Shown: positions 1 through 10,688, counted from the stretch's first letter. The stretch: 64,000 nt of DNA from Candidatus Thiodiazotropha sp. LNASS1 (GCF_964212655.1 NZ_OZ156465.1:4030001-4094000), one strand, 5' to 3'. Numbers and translations: made by a program. The notes: generated by a model not told the origin, from the sequence alone.

Positions 1-1
1 A

Positions 2-127
2 TGGAAAGTTATAGCTAGCATACTCAATCCATTTGGTAAAAACCTGCATTATGAGGTGCTCAGTTTTAAGGATATAAAACCATGGTTTCATGAGAGCAGG
101 CAATGGATTAGTAATTTAGTAAAATAA
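2..127 (+). CDS. 3' end of an unidentified gene (partial)
   Basis: An open frame enters from the left edge and ends at TAA (125-127), giving 41 residues with normal amphipathic composition (it starts WKVIASILNP and ends SNLVK). It is cut by the window boundary, so the start and most of the protein are missing. The fragment is too short to assign a family. The minus-strand lipoprotein gene ends 19 bp further on, so the two genes converge. The frame could be open by chance, but the codon use and the absence of stops make a real C-terminus plausible. Confidence 0.4.
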   Translation, partial: WKVIASILNPFGKNLHYEVLSFKDIKPWFHESRQWISNLVK

Positions 128-146
128 AGGGTTAATATCAGTAGAA

Positions 147-539
147 TTAATCGTCGAAGGAGATAGCTTCCTTAAGTTCAATATTAGATAATTCGCCTTC
201 TATTCCTTGTGTATCATAAGCGGCTATCGCAAAAAAATAACTTCCAGCAGTTGGTACACCAATACGGTATTCATCGATTCCAGTACCTTGAATATCGACA
301 AGAAGTTTTAGATTGGCATTATCATCTCCATAGTAGACCTTATATCCGGCAATGCTGGTTGATAAGAGATAGCTACCATCTGTTCGTGTTTTAGGGGATA
401 TCCATGAAAGATCTGTGTAGGCAGTAAAGGTAACTGGGTCCTGCGTGCCGCCGCCGGAACTGCCGCTACCGCCGCCACAGCCTTGAAATAGCATTGCAAA
501 ACTAAGCATACTTATGGAAATAAAAAGCTTGTGATACAT
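147..539 (-). CDS. small lipoprotein with a fibronectin-III-like domain
   Basis: The 130-residue product starts with a lipoprotein signal peptide: positive n-region (MYHK), hydrophobic core, and a lipobox-like FQGC with the lipidated Cys near residue 21. A Gly/Ser-rich linker follows. The rest resembles one fibronectin type III fold: a YKVYYG strand, then a SYFFAIAAYDTQGIEGELSN segment typical of the F-G strands. Such proteins are usually anchored in the inner or outer membrane and carry a binding module; no enzyme motif is visible. The gene stands alone, with an AT-rich 261-bp region upstream (540-800) in which I see no clear structure. The specific role is unknown. Confidence 0.7.
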   Translation of the reverse strand: MYHKLFISISMLSFAMLFQGCGGGSGSSGGGTQDPVTFTAYTDLSWISPKTRTDGSYLLSTSIAGYKVYYGDDNANLKLLVDIQGTGIDEYRIGVPTAGSYFFAIAAYDTQGIEGELSNIELKEAISFDD

Positions 540-800
540 GCGGTAAAGCTCCCTTGATTCTATACAGACATTAATATCACATAAAATGTCCGTAAATCAG
601 TGAAACATATCCTAATAGTAAAAAATGTCTGTTAAAAGTAATAAATACCTGCAAAAACAGGATATAATGAATATTAGTGGATACTAATGTTCTGCTTGTA
701 CATATTGTATGTTGATGACACGCTGAATATGCGCAACATAGTTTAAAAAAGCATAATTTAAAAAAATATAAAGTAGATTAAAGAGTTATATTCCACATAA

Positions 801-3434
801 TTACTCCAACATTTTCTCTATGACTGCGTTTTTCAGGCAATTCAATCTCTCTTCATCCAGGATTGGTTGATTATCCCTGTCTGTAATAAAAAATATATCC
901 TCTACCTGTGCCCCGAGTGTGGTTATCTTGGAGTGCTTTAGTCTGATCTTGCACTCTGCAAAAGCCTGACCAACATTCGACAAAAGGCCCGGTCGATCCA
1001 ATGTGACCAGGCGCATGGTTGTTCTTTGCAGTTTTGGTTCCTGGGTAAAATAGATAAACGTCTCGTGGTCAAAATGCTTGTTTTTTCGGGGAATGCGCCG
1101 AGTTACTTTGAATGGTTGGGTACCTTCCAAGCGAAGGCCATCAGAGAGTGTGTCAATGATTTCTCCGCTGCGTTGACCAATTTCAACCGGACTGCCATCC
1201 TGCTCCAGTACAAGATAGGAATTAAGTGAATGACCGTCGGATGTACTCATTACCCTTGCATTGACAATTGATAGTGCCAGTTGATCAAGCAGCATAGTCG
1301 TAACAGCAAAAAGATTGTCTCTGTCCAAGCAATAAATCAGCACTTCACTTCCGCCACGCTTTTCCGTCTGGCGCATCTGTATTAATGGCAGTGCACTTTT
1401 TGGAGTATCAATGATTGCCTTCGTATGTCGTTGTATGGCATTTGGAGAGTGTGTGAGGAAGTACTCTTTGGTAAAGGTCGCCCATAAATCGCTGATAGCT
1501 TCGTCTGGAATACTCTGCAACGTTAATTGATACAACGCTGCTGATTTCTTTTCTTCAATCAACTCATCCTGTGCAAGTGGATTTTCCAGTCCCCTGATCA
1601 GAGCCCGGTGTGTCGCATTGAACAGGTCACGCAATAGTGAGTCTTTCCAGGAATTCCAGGCTGCAGGATTTGTCGCTCTACTGTCTGCAAAGGTAAGCAA
1701 GTACAAATAAGTCAATCGGTTGAGATCGCCTACAAGTGACGCGAACTCCTGTACCACCTCTGGATCGGTGATATCTTTGCGTTGGGCGGTCATAGACATA
1801 ACCAAATGATTACGTACAAGCCAACCGACCAAGTGGCTGTCATATTCACTTAAATGGTGTAACCGGCAAAAATCATAGGCATCGATAGCGCCCAGCTCTG
1901 AGTGATTGCCACCCCGTCCCTTGGCGATATCATGAAATATTGCCGCCAAATAAATAAGTTCTTCTTTTGGAAGAGTGCTCATCAACTGGCTGCAGAGTGG
2001 GTACTCTTCAGCATACTTTTCCGTGGTCAAACGCCGCAGATTTCTAACCACCATGAGGGTGTGTTCATCAACGGTATAGACATGAAAAAGATCATACTGC
2101 ATTCGGCCGACAATATTTTCGAATATCGGTATGTAGACTGCCAGTATGCCATAAATATTCATGCGCCTAAGGGCGCTGGTAATACCAAACGGTTGGCGCA
2201 GGATTTCCATAAAAAGGCTTTGTGCGCGAATGTCTTGGCGGAATTTTTCGTCTATCAGATAGGTATGATTGCGTACAAGGCGAATAGTGCTGGCTCTGAC
2301 TCCTCTCAACTCGGGATTTTCCTGCATTATCAAGAACAACTCCAAAAGGGAGGTAGGATATTTCTTGAATATATTCTTATGGGTGACTTCGAGAAAGTAG
2401 CCGCGTTTTTGAAAGCGTTTATTGATGGAAACCGGTTCACCCAGTTCACCCTTGAAAAGAATATCCTCCTGAAAATGCTGCAACAGCATTTCATTGAGAC
2501 GGCTCAACTCCATTACGGTGCGATAGTAGTCGCGCATGAAGCACTCGACCGCCATGTTGGCATGGTCTGCATCATAACCCAGATAGGAAGCGAGTGTGCG
2601 TTGATGATCGAAAAGCAATCGGTCGTCGTGGCGACCGGTAAGCAAGTGGAGCGCGAATCTTACCCGCCACAAATGCTCCTGTCCCTCGATCAGGGTATGA
2701 TACTCGGCTTCCGTGAGGAAGGCGTGTTCCACCAAGTCATGCAAACTCTTGGTCTTGAAATGGCGTTTCGCAACCCACCCAATCATATGAATATCCCTCA
2801 AACCTCCGGGACTCTCTTTAATGTTTGGTTCCAGGTTACTGATAGTGTCATCGTGTTTGGCGTGGCGAACGCGTTGCTCGTTCCATTTGGCCTCGAAGAA
2901 ATCATGGCTGTTCCACATCCGACCAGGTCCGGTGGCCTCCAGCATTTCACTGAACAGCCGCGCCGAACCAACCAGGCGACGGGATTCGATCAGATTGGTC
3001 ATAACAGTGATGTCCTGGTCGGCCTCTCGAACGCAGTCGTCAATAGTTCGAACACTGTGGCCGACATCAAGGCCGATGTCCCAGAGCAGGGTAAGAAACT
3101 GTGTGAGAGGATCCTTGAATGATTCAAACAGATCCTCATGGTCTAGTAGGACTAACAGATCTATATCAGAAGCCGGATGTAACTCACCACGCCCATATCC
3201 CCCAACGGCAACCAGGCAGGCTTCAATGGAGATGTCCAGATAGCGATTCCAAGCACGGACCAGGATTTCATCGATCAGCTGAGCGCGTTCGGCGACAAGC
3301 TTGCTGATGGGGGTCTGTCCGGTGGAGAAGCGTTCTTCAACGCCTTCCTTATAGTGCTTGAGTATGACCTTGCATGGCTGAATGGGAGAGCCATCTTCTG
3401 CGAATGCCTGATTCAGTGACGCGAAGTCGATCAT
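801..3434 (-). CDS. glnD: [protein-PII] uridylyltransferase / uridylyl-removing enzyme
   Basis: GlnD senses glutamine and adds or removes UMP on PII signalling proteins, setting nitrogen assimilation. The 877-aa length fits the family (about 890 in E. coli). Domains in order: nucleotidyltransferase with GGYGRGEL at 78-85 and SDID at 89-92 (metal-binding Asp pair); a linker; an HD hydrolase domain containing HDIAKGRGGNHSELG; and two C-terminal ACT domains, the second starting near TMRLVTLDRPGLLS, which bind glutamine. The start ATG lies 7 bp after the map stop, so map and glnD form an operon, an arrangement common in gammaproteobacteria. Long open frames on the opposite strand are shadows of this gene. 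The target PII genes are outside the window. Confidence 0.97.
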   Translation of the reverse strand: MIDFASLNQAFAEDGSPIQPCKVILKHYKEGVEERFSTGQTPISKLVAERAQLIDEILVRAWNRYLDISIEACLVAVGGYGRGELHPASDIDLLVLLDHEDLFESFKDPLTQFLTLLWDIGLDVGHSVRTIDDCVREADQDITVMTNLIESRRLVGSARLFSEMLEATGPGRMWNSHDFFEAKWNEQRVRHAKHDDTISNLEPNIKESPGGLRDIHMIGWVAKRHFKTKSLHDLVEHAFLTEAEYHTLIEGQEHLWRVRFALHLLTGRHDDRLLFDHQRTLASYLGYDADHANMAVECFMRDYYRTVMELSRLNEMLLQHFQEDILFKGELGEPVSINKRFQKRGYFLEVTHKNIFKKYPTSLLELFLIMQENPELRGVRASTIRLVRNHTYLIDEKFRQDIRAQSLFMEILRQPFGITSALRRMNIYGILAVYIPIFENIVGRMQYDLFHVYTVDEHTLMVVRNLRRLTTEKYAEEYPLCSQLMSTLPKEELIYLAAIFHDIAKGRGGNHSELGAIDAYDFCRLHHLSEYDSHLVGWLVRNHLVMSMTAQRKDITDPEVVQEFASLVGDLNRLTYLYLLTFADSRATNPAAWNSWKDSLLRDLFNATHRALIRGLENPLAQDELIEEKKSAALYQLTLQSIPDEAISDLWATFTKEYFLTHSPNAIQRHTKAIIDTPKSALPLIQMRQTEKRGGSEVLIYCLDRDNLFAVTTMLLDQLALSIVNARVMSTSDGHSLNSYLVLEQDGSPVEIGQRSGEIIDTLSDGLRLEGTQPFKVTRRIPRKNKHFDHETFIYFTQEPKLQRTTMRLVTLDRPGLLSNVGQAFAECKIRLKHSKITTLGAQVEDIFFITDRDNQPILDEERLNCLKNAVIEKMLE

Positions 3435-3441
3435 TATTCAG

Positions 3442-4233
3442 TCAGTTTGATCCCATGGAAGGGATTTTACCGCGCTCTTCATCTCGCAGTGTGAGTACTT
3501 CAAAACCATTATCTTTGACCAGTATGGTGTGTTCGAATTGCGCCGAGAGACTGCGATCCTTGGTTACCACTGTCCAGCCGTCGGGTTTGAGTTTCACCTG
3601 TTGTTTACCGGCATTCACCATGGGTTCGATGGTAAAGCACATCCCCGGCTTAAGTTCGACGCCCGTCCCGGGTTGCCCATAGTGGAGAATTTGGGGGTCC
3701 TCATGAAACTCACGTCCGATACCATGCCCACAGTACTCACGTACAATTGAGTAATTGTAGCTCTCCACATGGGTTTGGATGGCATGACCGATATCACCCA
3801 AATGGCATCCGGGTTTGACCTTGTTTATACCGATCCAGAGCGCCTGCTGCGTCACTTCAATCAAACGTTTGGCCAACACCGAGGGTTGACCGATACAGAA
3901 CATCTTGCTGGTATCGCCGTGGTATCCGTCTTTGATGACAGTGATGTCGATATTGACGATATCCCCCTTTTTCAGCCTCTTCTCTCCGGGTATGCCATGG
4001 CAGACGACTTGATTCACCGAAGTGCAGATCGATTTGGGGAATCCTCGATAATTGAGCGGTGCCGGGATGGCGTCTTGTTCATTTACGATGAATTCATGAC
4101 AGATGCGATCCAGTTCCTGTGTGGTCACGCCAGGTTGGACATGAGGAACGATCATCTCCAATACCTCAGCCGCCAGTCTTCCGGCGATACGCATCTTTTC
4201 GATCTCTTCGGCGGTTTTTATTGTGATACCCAT
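3442..4233 (-). CDS. map: methionine aminopeptidase, type I
   Basis: Removes the initiator methionine from nascent proteins; cytosolic dinuclear metalloenzyme. At 263 aa it matches the E. coli length (264). All ligands can be read: H79 (VCHGIPG), D96 and D107 (NIDITVIKDGYHGDTSK), H170 (YCGHGIGREFHEDP), E203 (TIEPM) and E234 (FEHTILV), in the spacing of E. coli MAP minus one residue. It is first in a minus-strand map-glnD operon and divergent from rpsB, separated by a 293-bp region that must carry promoters for both. No anomalies. Confidence 0.97.
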   Translation of the reverse strand: MGITIKTAEEIEKMRIAGRLAAEVLEMIVPHVQPGVTTQELDRICHEFIVNEQDAIPAPLNYRGFPKSICTSVNQVVCHGIPGEKRLKKGDIVNIDITVIKDGYHGDTSKMFCIGQPSVLAKRLIEVTQQALWIGINKVKPGCHLGDIGHAIQTHVESYNYSIVREYCGHGIGREFHEDPQILHYGQPGTGVELKPGMCFTIEPMVNAGKQQVKLKPDGWTVVTKDRSLSAQFEHTILVKDNGFEVLTLRDEERGKIPSMGSN

Positions 4234-4287
4234 TTGAAAATGCTAAAAAATCCGGGGAAATGAAGGGGCTAGGGGGATTCGGCGCGA

Positions 4288-4316
4288 TTGTCGCAACAAG
4301 CAGGTTATGGTATAAA
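4288..4316 (+). promoter_or_regulatory. sigma-70 type promoter and leader of rpsB-tsf
   Basis: TTGTCG (4288-4293) is separated by exactly 17 bp from TATAAA (4311-4316), a good housekeeping promoter pointing at rpsB. The predicted transcript would carry an untranslated leader of about 200 nt before the ATG at 4527, preceded by AGGAG at 4516-4520. In E. coli the rpsB leader is the site of autogenous control by protein S2. A long leader here is consistent with that, but I cannot assign the binding structure by eye. Confidence 0.55.
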
Positions 4317-4526
4317 ACGCCCCGCCGAATCGCAAACGCTTCGGCGTACTAAATCCGCTGTAAGACTTAGGGTATTAACGGCGGCAAACGACACACACAT
4401 ATCGACACATGGGCCTGGGTGCCGGAAGATGTCGTGATTATAAGTAATAATTACTTATTAATCAGTCTCTTATGGTTGGGCCATGGGATATGTGGAGGTA
4501 TAACCCGATACAATTAGGAGTCACTC

Positions 4527-5276
4527 ATGAGTGAAGTATCAATGCGCCAAATGCTTGAGGCTGGCGTGCACTTCGGGCATCAGACCCGTTATTGGAATCC
4601 CAAAATGGGTTCCTACATCTTTGGTCATCGCAACAAGATTCATATCGTCAATCTTGAAAAGACCATGCCACTGTTCAAGGATGCGATGAATTTCATCGGG
4701 TCCCTCTCCGCCAACGGCGGTAAAGTTCTCTTCGTAGGAACCAAGCGTGCGGCACAGAATGTGATTCGGGAAGAGTCAGATCGTTGCAGCATGCCCTATG
4801 TCAACCATCGCTGGTTGGGCGGTATGCTGACAAACTACAAGACCATCAAGCAGTCAATCAAGCGGCTGAAAGAACTGGAGGCCATGTTTGAAGACGGAAG
4901 TGTTGAGCAACGCTTCAACAAAAAGGAAACCCTGGGATTGAGCAGAGAGCTGGAAAAGCTCGAGCGGAGCCTGGGTGGAATAAAGAATATGAATGGCCTG
5001 CCTGATGCGCTTTTTATAGTTGACGTTGGCCACGAGAAGAATGCCGTGGCCGAGGCGCGTAAATTGGGTATACCTGTTATAGGTGTGGTTGATACCAACA
5101 ATGACCCTGATGGTATCGACTATGTGATCCCCGGCAACGATGATGCTATTCGAGCAATTCAGCTTTATGTGCAAGGGGCTTCTGCAGCCATTCTCGAAGG
5201 TCGTGCGAGTGCCGCAACCATGGTTGGCGGCAATGGCAACGAAGAGTTTGTAGAGGTATCGGAAAGCAGTTCCTGA
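4527..5276 (+). CDS. rpsB: 30S ribosomal protein S2 (uS2)
   Basis: Small-subunit protein required for S1 binding. 249 aa, slightly longer than E. coli S2 (241) because of an acidic Ser-rich tail. Diagnostic blocks are [22 protein letters not shown] at the N-terminus, then [11 protein letters not shown], the WLGGMLTN block, and [26 protein letters not shown] strong ribosome-binding site (AGGAG, 6-nt spacing) sets the ATG. First gene of the translation-factor cluster, with tsf 104 bp downstream as in most bacteria. Confidence 0.98.
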   Translation: MSEVSMRQMLEAGVHFGHQTRYWNPKMGSYIFGHRNKIHIVNLEKTMPLFKDAMNFIGSLSANGGKVLFVGTKRAAQNVIREESDRCSMPYVNHRWLGGMLTNYKTIKQSIKRLKELEAMFEDGSVEQRFNKKETLGLSRELEKLERSLGGIKNMNGLPDALFIVDVGHEKNAVAEARKLGIPVIGVVDTNNDPDGIDYVIPGNDDAIRAIQLYVQGASAAILEGRASAATMVGGNGNEEFVEVSESSS

Positions 5277-5380
5277 AGCTGTGACTAAGCTCGGGGATGC
5301 CGGCTGGCGATTGGTAGATGTCCATATCCCAGCCTCCGCAATTAACAAATTTCAGCTTAATTATTTAAGGTAGACAGACT

Positions 5381-6265
5381 ATGGCGATTACAGCCTCTCT
5401 GGTTAAGGAGCTGCGTGAACGTACAGGCGCAGGCATGATGGAATGCAAAAAGGCACTGGTTGAAACCAATGGTGATATCGATGCCGCTATTGAGCAGATG
5501 CGCAAATCCGGGCAGGCCAAAGCGGCCAAAAAGGCCGGGCGCATTGCCGCTGAAGGGGTGATTGTCATCAGCTTCAGCGAAGACAGCGGCCAGGCAGCAA
5601 TGGTTGAGGTCAACTGCGAAACAGACTTTGTCGCAAAAGATGACAATTTCACTTCATTTGCAAAGGCGGTTGCCGAGCGGGTATTGGCTGGCGGTGCAGA
5701 GGATGTTGCGGGATTGATGGAACTGCCGCTGCACGAGGGCGAGGACACCACGGTGAATCAAGCTCGCGAAGCGCTGGTATCGAAGCTCGGTGAGAATATG
5801 AACGTACGTCGTTTTTCCCGTATCCAGGCCAGTAGCGGTAAGCTTTCGAGCTATCAACACGGTTCGCGCATCGGTGTCGTACTGGAGCTCGATGGTGGGG
5901 ATGAGGCACTTGGCAAGGATCTGGCTATGCATATTGCGGCTACCAATCCAATCAGTCTCTCTGCTGAGCAGATGCCACAGGATCTGCTCGACAAGGAACG
6001 CGATATCGTAACCGCTCAGGCAAAGGAGAGTGGAAAGCCGGATGAGATCGTTGCCAAAATGGTGGATGGTCGTATGCGTAAGTACCTGGCTGAAAACACA
6101 TTGCTTGGTCAGGCCTTTGTCAAGGATCCGGATACTACGGTGGAAAAATTGCTAAAGAGCAACGCCTCCTCGATCATCCAATATACCCGTTTCGAGGTTG
6201 GTGAGGGAATTGAGAAGAAGCAGGAAAATTTTGCGGAAGAGGTTTTGGCGCAGGCAAAAATGTAG
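5381..6265 (+). CDS. tsf: translation elongation factor Ts
   Basis: Guanine-nucleotide exchange factor for EF-Tu. 294 aa. The N-terminal UBA-like module ([22 protein letters not shown]) is followed by the TDFVA exchange motif ([14 protein letters not shown]) and two dimerisation subdomains. It follows rpsB with 104 bp between them, a gap in which I see no clear terminator, so co-transcription is likely. AAGG just upstream of the ATG serves as the ribosome-binding site. Confidence 0.98.
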   Translation: MAITASLVKELRERTGAGMMECKKALVETNGDIDAAIEQMRKSGQAKAAKKAGRIAAEGVIVISFSEDSGQAAMVEVNCETDFVAKDDNFTSFAKAVAERVLAGGAEDVAGLMELPLHEGEDTTVNQAREALVSKLGENMNVRRFSRIQASSGKLSSYQHGSRIGVVLELDGGDEALGKDLAMHIAATNPISLSAEQMPQDLLDKERDIVTAQAKESGKPDEIVAKMVDGRMRKYLAENTLLGQAFVKDPDTTVEKLLKSNASSIIQYTRFEVGEGIEKKQENFAEEVLAQAKM

Positions 6266-6282
6266 CCCGGATAAGGATATAA

Positions 6283-7005
6283 ATGACTGATCTGATTTGC
6301 CAGCGCATTCTCCTTAAACTCAGTGGCGAGGCCCTCATGGGCGGAGGGGATTTCGGTATTGACCCTGCTGTCATTCGACGGGTTTCAGAAGAGATCATGG
6401 AGCTGGTGAATGCAGGCATTCAGATCGGATTGGTGATCGGAGGCGGCAATATCTTTCGCGGTGCTGGCTTGGCGCAGGGTGGTTTCGACCGGGTGCGCGG
6501 CGATCACATGGGAATGTTGGCAACCGTCATGAATTCTTTGGCGATGCAGGATGCACTGTCACGGATTGATGTCGATGCTGTGGTGTTTTCTGCGCTGCAG
6601 ATGCCTGATGTGTGTGAGACCTTTACTGCGAGAGGTGCGCGCTGTGCACTGGATGAAGGTAAGGTGGCGATTCTGGCGGCCGGTACAGGCAATCCCTATT
6701 TCACGACCGATTCGGCAGCCAGTCTCCGTGCTGTGGAGATAAAAGCCGACCTGATGATCAAAGCGACCAAGGTCAATGGCGTCTATTCGGCTGATCCGGT
6801 AAAGGATCCACAAGCTGTCTTTTATCCTCAATTGACTTATGATCGGGCATTGGCGGAAAACCTGCAGGTGATGGATGCAACGGCAATCGTCCTCTGTCGG
6901 GATAATGAGGTGCCACTTCGCATCATGAATATTAATGATCCAGGTGCTCTCATGCGCTTGATGCAGGGAGAAGAGATCGGTTCACTAGTGGTAAAAGGCG
7001 GCTGA
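6283..7005 (+). CDS. pyrH: uridylate kinase (UMP kinase)
   Basis: Phosphorylates UMP to UDP in pyrimidine synthesis; a hexameric amino-acid-kinase-fold enzyme. 240 aa, the family length. Visible motifs are [11 protein letters not shown] (phosphate loop), [39 protein letters not shown] and [14 protein letters not shown]. It lies 17 bp after tsf and one base before frr, in the conserved tsf-pyrH-frr order. Confidence 0.98.
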   Translation: MTDLICQRILLKLSGEALMGGGDFGIDPAVIRRVSEEIMELVNAGIQIGLVIGGGNIFRGAGLAQGGFDRVRGDHMGMLATVMNSLAMQDALSRIDVDAVVFSALQMPDVCETFTARGARCALDEGKVAILAAGTGNPYFTTDSAASLRAVEIKADLMIKATKVNGVYSADPVKDPQAVFYPQLTYDRALAENLQVMDATAIVLCRDNEVPLRIMNINDPGALMRLMQGEEIGSLVVKGG

Positions 7006-7006
7006 C

Positions 7007-7564
7007 ATGATAGACGACATTAAGAAAGATGCTAATACCCGTATGGGCAAGAGTGTTGAGTCTTTGGTGCATGAATTAGCCAAAGTGCGCACAGGAAGGG
7101 CTCATCCCAGTCTGTTGGATCACATTCGTGTAGATTATTACGGTTCAGACGTTCCAATCAGTCAAGTTGCCAATATCAATGTCGAGGATGCGCGAACATT
7201 GACTGTCGTTCCTTGGGAAAAGAGCATGGTGGCTGTTGTTGAGAAGGCGATTCTTACTTCCGATCTAGGCCTCAATCCCATGAGTGCCGGCACTGTCATT
7301 CGGGTACCCATGCCCCCCTTGACCGAAGAGCGGCGTAAAGACCTGATACGTGTTGTACGCCATGAGGCCGAGGGTGCCAAAGTAGCGATTCGGAACATCC
7401 GTCGTGATGCCAACCATGATCTTAAGGATTTGGTGAAGGAGAAGATGATTTCCGAAGACGACGAGCGACGGGGTCAGGATGTAATCCAGGGCTTGACAGA
7501 TCAGCATATCGGGCAGGTTGACGAGCTGTTGGCTGAGAAAGAGAAAGACCTCATGGAAATTTAG
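7007..7564 (+). CDS. frr: ribosome recycling factor
   Basis: Splits post-termination ribosomes together with EF-G. 185 aa, exactly the usual length. The N-terminal helix ([18 protein letters not shown]), the [16 protein letters not shown] block and the C-terminal helix with the [19 protein letters not shown] signature are all present. The ATG follows the pyrH stop by one base, so the two are translationally linked. Confidence 0.98.
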   Translation: MIDDIKKDANTRMGKSVESLVHELAKVRTGRAHPSLLDHIRVDYYGSDVPISQVANINVEDARTLTVVPWEKSMVAVVEKAILTSDLGLNPMSAGTVIRVPMPPLTEERRKDLIRVVRHEAEGAKVAIRNIRRDANHDLKDLVKEKMISEDDERRGQDVIQGLTDQHIGQVDELLAEKEKDLMEI

Positions 7565-7727
7565 CCGGGGCCTGTGCAACGGTTTTTTTGGCATAAATTC
7601 TGTTTAAGGTCCTAAAATCTGGTTCATCCAACAGGTGAATTCCACCTATACTGAATCAATGTTCATGAATTCAATGCGCACAGGACAGAATTTACCAATC
7701 CCAACCCTCATAAAACCTTATTCAACG

Positions 7728-7760
7728 AGCCGCTGTGCGGCTATCCACGGCGATACGCCG
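7728..7760 (+). other. two tandem short hairpins in the frr-uppS gap
   Basis: AGCCGC-TGT-GCGGCT (7728-7742) is a perfect 6-bp stem with a 3-nt loop. It is followed after five bases by CGGCG-ATA-CGCCG (7748-7760), a 5-bp stem. No T-tract follows, so this is not an intrinsic terminator. It lies in the 227-bp frr-uppS interval, which otherwise shows no gene. It could be a leader structure for uppS or chance GC-rich palindromes. Confidence 0.35.
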
Positions 7761-7791
7761 GTAGTAACACTCAACCGGGGATTCTAGGGTA

Positions 7792-8565
7792 ATGACTAAC
7801 GGCACGACAAAGGAATCTGTACCTGTCGAGAAACGACTACCGAGGCATATCGCGATAATCATGGATGGTAACGGTCGTTGGGCTAAGAAGCGCGGCCTTC
7901 CGCGCTATGCCGGTCATCCTGCAGGGGTGGAAGCGGTTCGTGGGGTGGTTGAGGCCTGTGTCGAACTGCAGATTCCGGTACTGACTCTGTTTGCCTTCAG
8001 CAGTGAGAACTGGCAGCGGCCTCAGAAGGAGGTCAACCTCATCATGGATCTTTTCTTAAGGTCGCTGAAGAAAGAGGTTCGTCGTCTCGATCGGAATCAT
8101 GTTAAGCTCAAAGTGATCGGTGATCGTAGCGCCTTCGCCACCAATCTGCAGGCGCAGATTGATGAGGCTGAACAGCAGACCGCATCCAATCAGGGCTTGT
8201 TGTTACAGGTGGCAGCCAACTACGGTGGTCGCTGGGACATAACACAGGCTGCAAAACGGCTGGCTGAACAGGTACAGAGTGGAGAAATATCGCCAGATCA
8301 GATCGATGAGGAGCGTTTTTCCCAAAATCTCTGTATTACCAATCTACCCGAACCGGACCTGTTTATCCGTACTGGCGGTGAACAGCGGATCAGTAATTTT
8401 CTATTGTGGCAATGTGCCTATACGGAACTCTATTTCACCGACCTGCTTTGGCCTGATTTCAACCGCAAAGCCCTGGATGAGGCGCTGCACGATTTTTCCT
8501 GCCGACAGCGACGCTTCGGCCGCACTGGTGATCAGGTCCAGGATCAGACCGCAGAGGCCTCTTAA
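7792..8565 (+). CDS. uppS: undecaprenyl diphosphate synthase
   Basis: Cis-prenyltransferase making the C55 lipid carrier for peptidoglycan and O-antigen from farnesyl-PP and IPP. 257 aa. The active-site block IIMDGNGRWAKKRGLPR has the catalytic Asp at residue 25. FAFSSENWQRP and PEPDLFIRTGGEQRISNFLLWQ are the other family signatures. The ATG has only a weak ribosome-binding site (AGGG very close to it), but no better in-frame start exists. It begins the lipid/envelope part of the cluster (uppS-cdsA-dxr-rseP-bamA). Confidence 0.97.
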   Translation: MTNGTTKESVPVEKRLPRHIAIIMDGNGRWAKKRGLPRYAGHPAGVEAVRGVVEACVELQIPVLTLFAFSSENWQRPQKEVNLIMDLFLRSLKKEVRRLDRNHVKLKVIGDRSAFATNLQAQIDEAEQQTASNQGLLLQVAANYGGRWDITQAAKRLAEQVQSGEISPDQIDEERFSQNLCITNLPEPDLFIRTGGEQRISNFLLWQCAYTELYFTDLLWPDFNRKALDEALHDFSCRQRRFGRTGDQVQDQTAEAS

Positions 8566-8673
8566 GGCCTTCGATATGAAGTATCGGTCAAATGTCGGTA
8601 GCCAGCTCGATACCAGGTCGACATGGGGTGCAGTCTACTGGCAACTAACAAGCAAAATGCCGTTCAATCGCCC

Positions 8674-9492
8674 ATGTTGAAACAGCGCGTTATCACCGCC
8701 CTAATACTTGCGCCATTGGTTGTCGCAGCGGTATTACTGCTGCCAAACCATTACTTGGCGCTGATCGTCGCCTTGGTGGTTTCAGTCGGAGGCTGGGAGT
8801 GGGCTCGGCTGAGCGGCATTGAAACCTCATTCCTGCAGATAGTCTATTCAGGTTCGCTGGTTCTCTGTCTGGTTGCACTCTACTATCTGCTACCGTCGGC
8901 ATGGGTACCGGGAGTGATGTTGTTCTCTGTGGTGTGGTGGTTACTCGTCGTGTGGCGCTTGACTCGCTATCACGCCGACCAGCAACAGTCCGACAGATTA
9001 CTGATGCGGGCAACTGAAGGTTTTGTCGTACTGCTACCTGCCGGGTTGGCGTTAGTCTCGATACATCGTATACACACCACCGGTCCCGGACTTCTGCTGT
9101 TTGTGCTGATCCTGATCTGGAGCGCGGATATAGGTGCCTATTTTGCCGGGCACCGTTGGGGGAAACATAAGCTTGCCCCCCAGGTAAGTCCGGGAAAAAC
9201 CCGTGAAGGTGTCTATGGTGCTATGGCGAGCGCCTTGCTTTGTGCGGTATTTCTCTCTTTTTGGTTGGCTGGCAGTTTGGGCCAATCCCTGTTGATCGTC
9301 TTACTCTGTCTGATCACCATGCTTGCATCAGTGGTGGGGGATCTTTTTGAAAGCCTGACCAAACGTCTACAGGGTGTCAAGGACAGTGGGCAACTGCTAC
9401 CCGGCCATGGCGGCATGTTGGACCGGATAGACAGCCTTACAGCAGCAGCCCCTGTTTTTCTGTTTGGATTAATCCTTCTGGGAGAGGCGTGA
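8674..9492 (+). CDS. cdsA: phosphatidate cytidylyltransferase (CDP-diglyceride synthase)
   Basis: Makes CDP-diacylglycerol for phospholipid synthesis; polytopic inner-membrane enzyme. I chose the ATG at 8674 (272 aa) because [16 protein letters not shown] aligns with the E. coli N-terminus. The frame extends upstream to 8623, but that segment (MGCSLLATNKQN...) does not look like the family. Multiple hydrophobic segments precede the C-terminal signature [21 protein letters not shown] followed by MLDRID. The stop TGA overlaps the dxr ATG by one base. Confidence 0.95.
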   Translation: MLKQRVITALILAPLVVAAVLLLPNHYLALIVALVVSVGGWEWARLSGIETSFLQIVYSGSLVLCLVALYYLLPSAWVPGVMLFSVVWWLLVVWRLTRYHADQQQSDRLLMRATEGFVVLLPAGLALVSIHRIHTTGPGLLLFVLILIWSADIGAYFAGHRWGKHKLAPQVSPGKTREGVYGAMASALLCAVFLSFWLAGSLGQSLLIVLLCLITMLASVVGDLFESLTKRLQGVKDSGQLLPGHGGMLDRIDSLTAAAPVFLFGLILLGEA

Positions 9493-10688
9493 TGAAGGGT
9501 TTAACCGTACTTGGATCCACCGGCTCAATAGGTGTGAGTACCCTGGATGTGGTTGCCAGGCATCCCGAGAAATATCATATCGTCGCCCTGACGGCCAAAA
9601 GTGATGTGCAGGGCATGCTGCATCAGTGTGAACGTTTCAAGCCTAAAATAGCGGTGATGGCAGATACGGAATCCGCAAACCTGTTGGCTATAGGCTTAAG
9701 TCAAAAAGGTATATCAACTGAAGTATTATCCGGATTGCGAGGGCTGGAGATAGCAGCCGCTATACCCGATGCCGAAATCGTAATGGCAGCTATCGTTGGT
9801 GCGGCGGGGCTGTTGCCTGCACTGGCAGCGGTGCGCGCTGGAAAGCGTTTGTTGTTAGCGAATAAAGAGGCGCTGGTGGTCGCGGGTAGTCTGTTTATGG
9901 CGGAAGTGGCTGCCCATGGCGCAGAGATTTTGCCGATCGATAGTGAGCATAACGCGGTTTTTCAATGCCTGCCGCCCGGAGTGGAAGAGAAGTTGACCGC
10001 AGGCGGGGTAAAACGCATCCTGTTGACTGCCTCTGGCGGGCCTTTTCGTACCATGCCGATTGAGCAATTGGCAAGCGTCACTCCGGCACAGGCCTGTGCC
10101 CATCCGAATTGGGATATGGGACGGAAAATCTCGGTTGATTCCGCAACCATGATGAACAAGGGCTTGGAGGTTATAGAGGCACACTGGCTGTTCGGGGCCG
10201 ATGCAGAAGAGATTCAGGTAGTTCTGCATCCACAAAGTATCATCCACTCCATGGTTGAGTACGTCGATGGTTCAGTACTCGCTCAGCTCGGCAATCCCGA
10301 TATGCGAACGCCGATCGCACATGCCCTGGCATGGCCTCAGCGAATTGAATCGGGTGTCGACAGCCTCGATCTGTTCCAGGTTGCACGGCTAGACTTTGAT
10401 CAGCCTGATCTGCAGCGATACCCTTGCCTGAAACTTGCCTATCAGGCAATTCAGGCGGGCGGCACGGCGAGTGTGATCCTGAATGCGGCGAATGAGGTGG
10501 CGGTAGAGGCTTTTTTATCGGAGCGTTTGGGTTTTACCGATATTGCCTCGGTGGTTGATGAGACCTTACAGCGGATGCCGGTTGAAAATGCCGAGGATCT
10601 AGGCACTTTGCTCAATATCGACAGGCAAGGGCGTGCCATCGCGGAACAAGTCGTACATAACAGGGTCATAACCAGCGGTATAGGCTAA
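9492..10688 (+). CDS. dxr: 1-deoxy-D-xylulose 5-phosphate reductoisomerase
   Basis: Second enzyme of the MEP isoprenoid pathway: converts DXP to MEP with NADPH. With the ATG at 9492 the protein is 398 aa, identical in length to E. coli Dxr; a GTG three bases upstream is the alternative start. NADPH-binding [16 protein letters not shown], the metal-binding [10 protein letters not shown], the flexible-loop block [20 protein letters not shown] and NAANEVAV are present. It supplies precursors for the neighbouring uppS. Confidence 0.97.
   Translation: MKGLTVLGSTGSIGVSTLDVVARHPEKYHIVALTAKSDVQGMLHQCERFKPKIAVMADTESANLLAIGLSQKGISTEVLSGLRGLEIAAAIPDAEIVMAAIVGAAGLLPALAAVRAGKRLLLANKEALVVAGSLFMAEVAAHGAEILPIDSEHNAVFQCLPPGVEEKLTAGGVKRILLTASGGPFRTMPIEQLASVTPAQACAHPNWDMGRKISVDSATMMNKGLEVIEAHWLFGADAEEIQVVLHPQSIIHSMVEYVDGSVLAQLGNPDMRTPIAHALAWPQRIESGVDSLDLFQVARLDFDQPDLQRYPCLKLAYQAIQAGGTASVILNAANEVAVEAFLSERLGFTDIASVVDETLQRMPVENAEDLGTLLNIDRQGRAIAEQVVHNRVITSGIG

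Noticed and set aside
1902-3122. 406-codon open frame opposite glnD
   Set aside because: It lies wholly within the clearly coding glnD on the other strand, has low-complexity composition and no family motif; it is a shadow frame.
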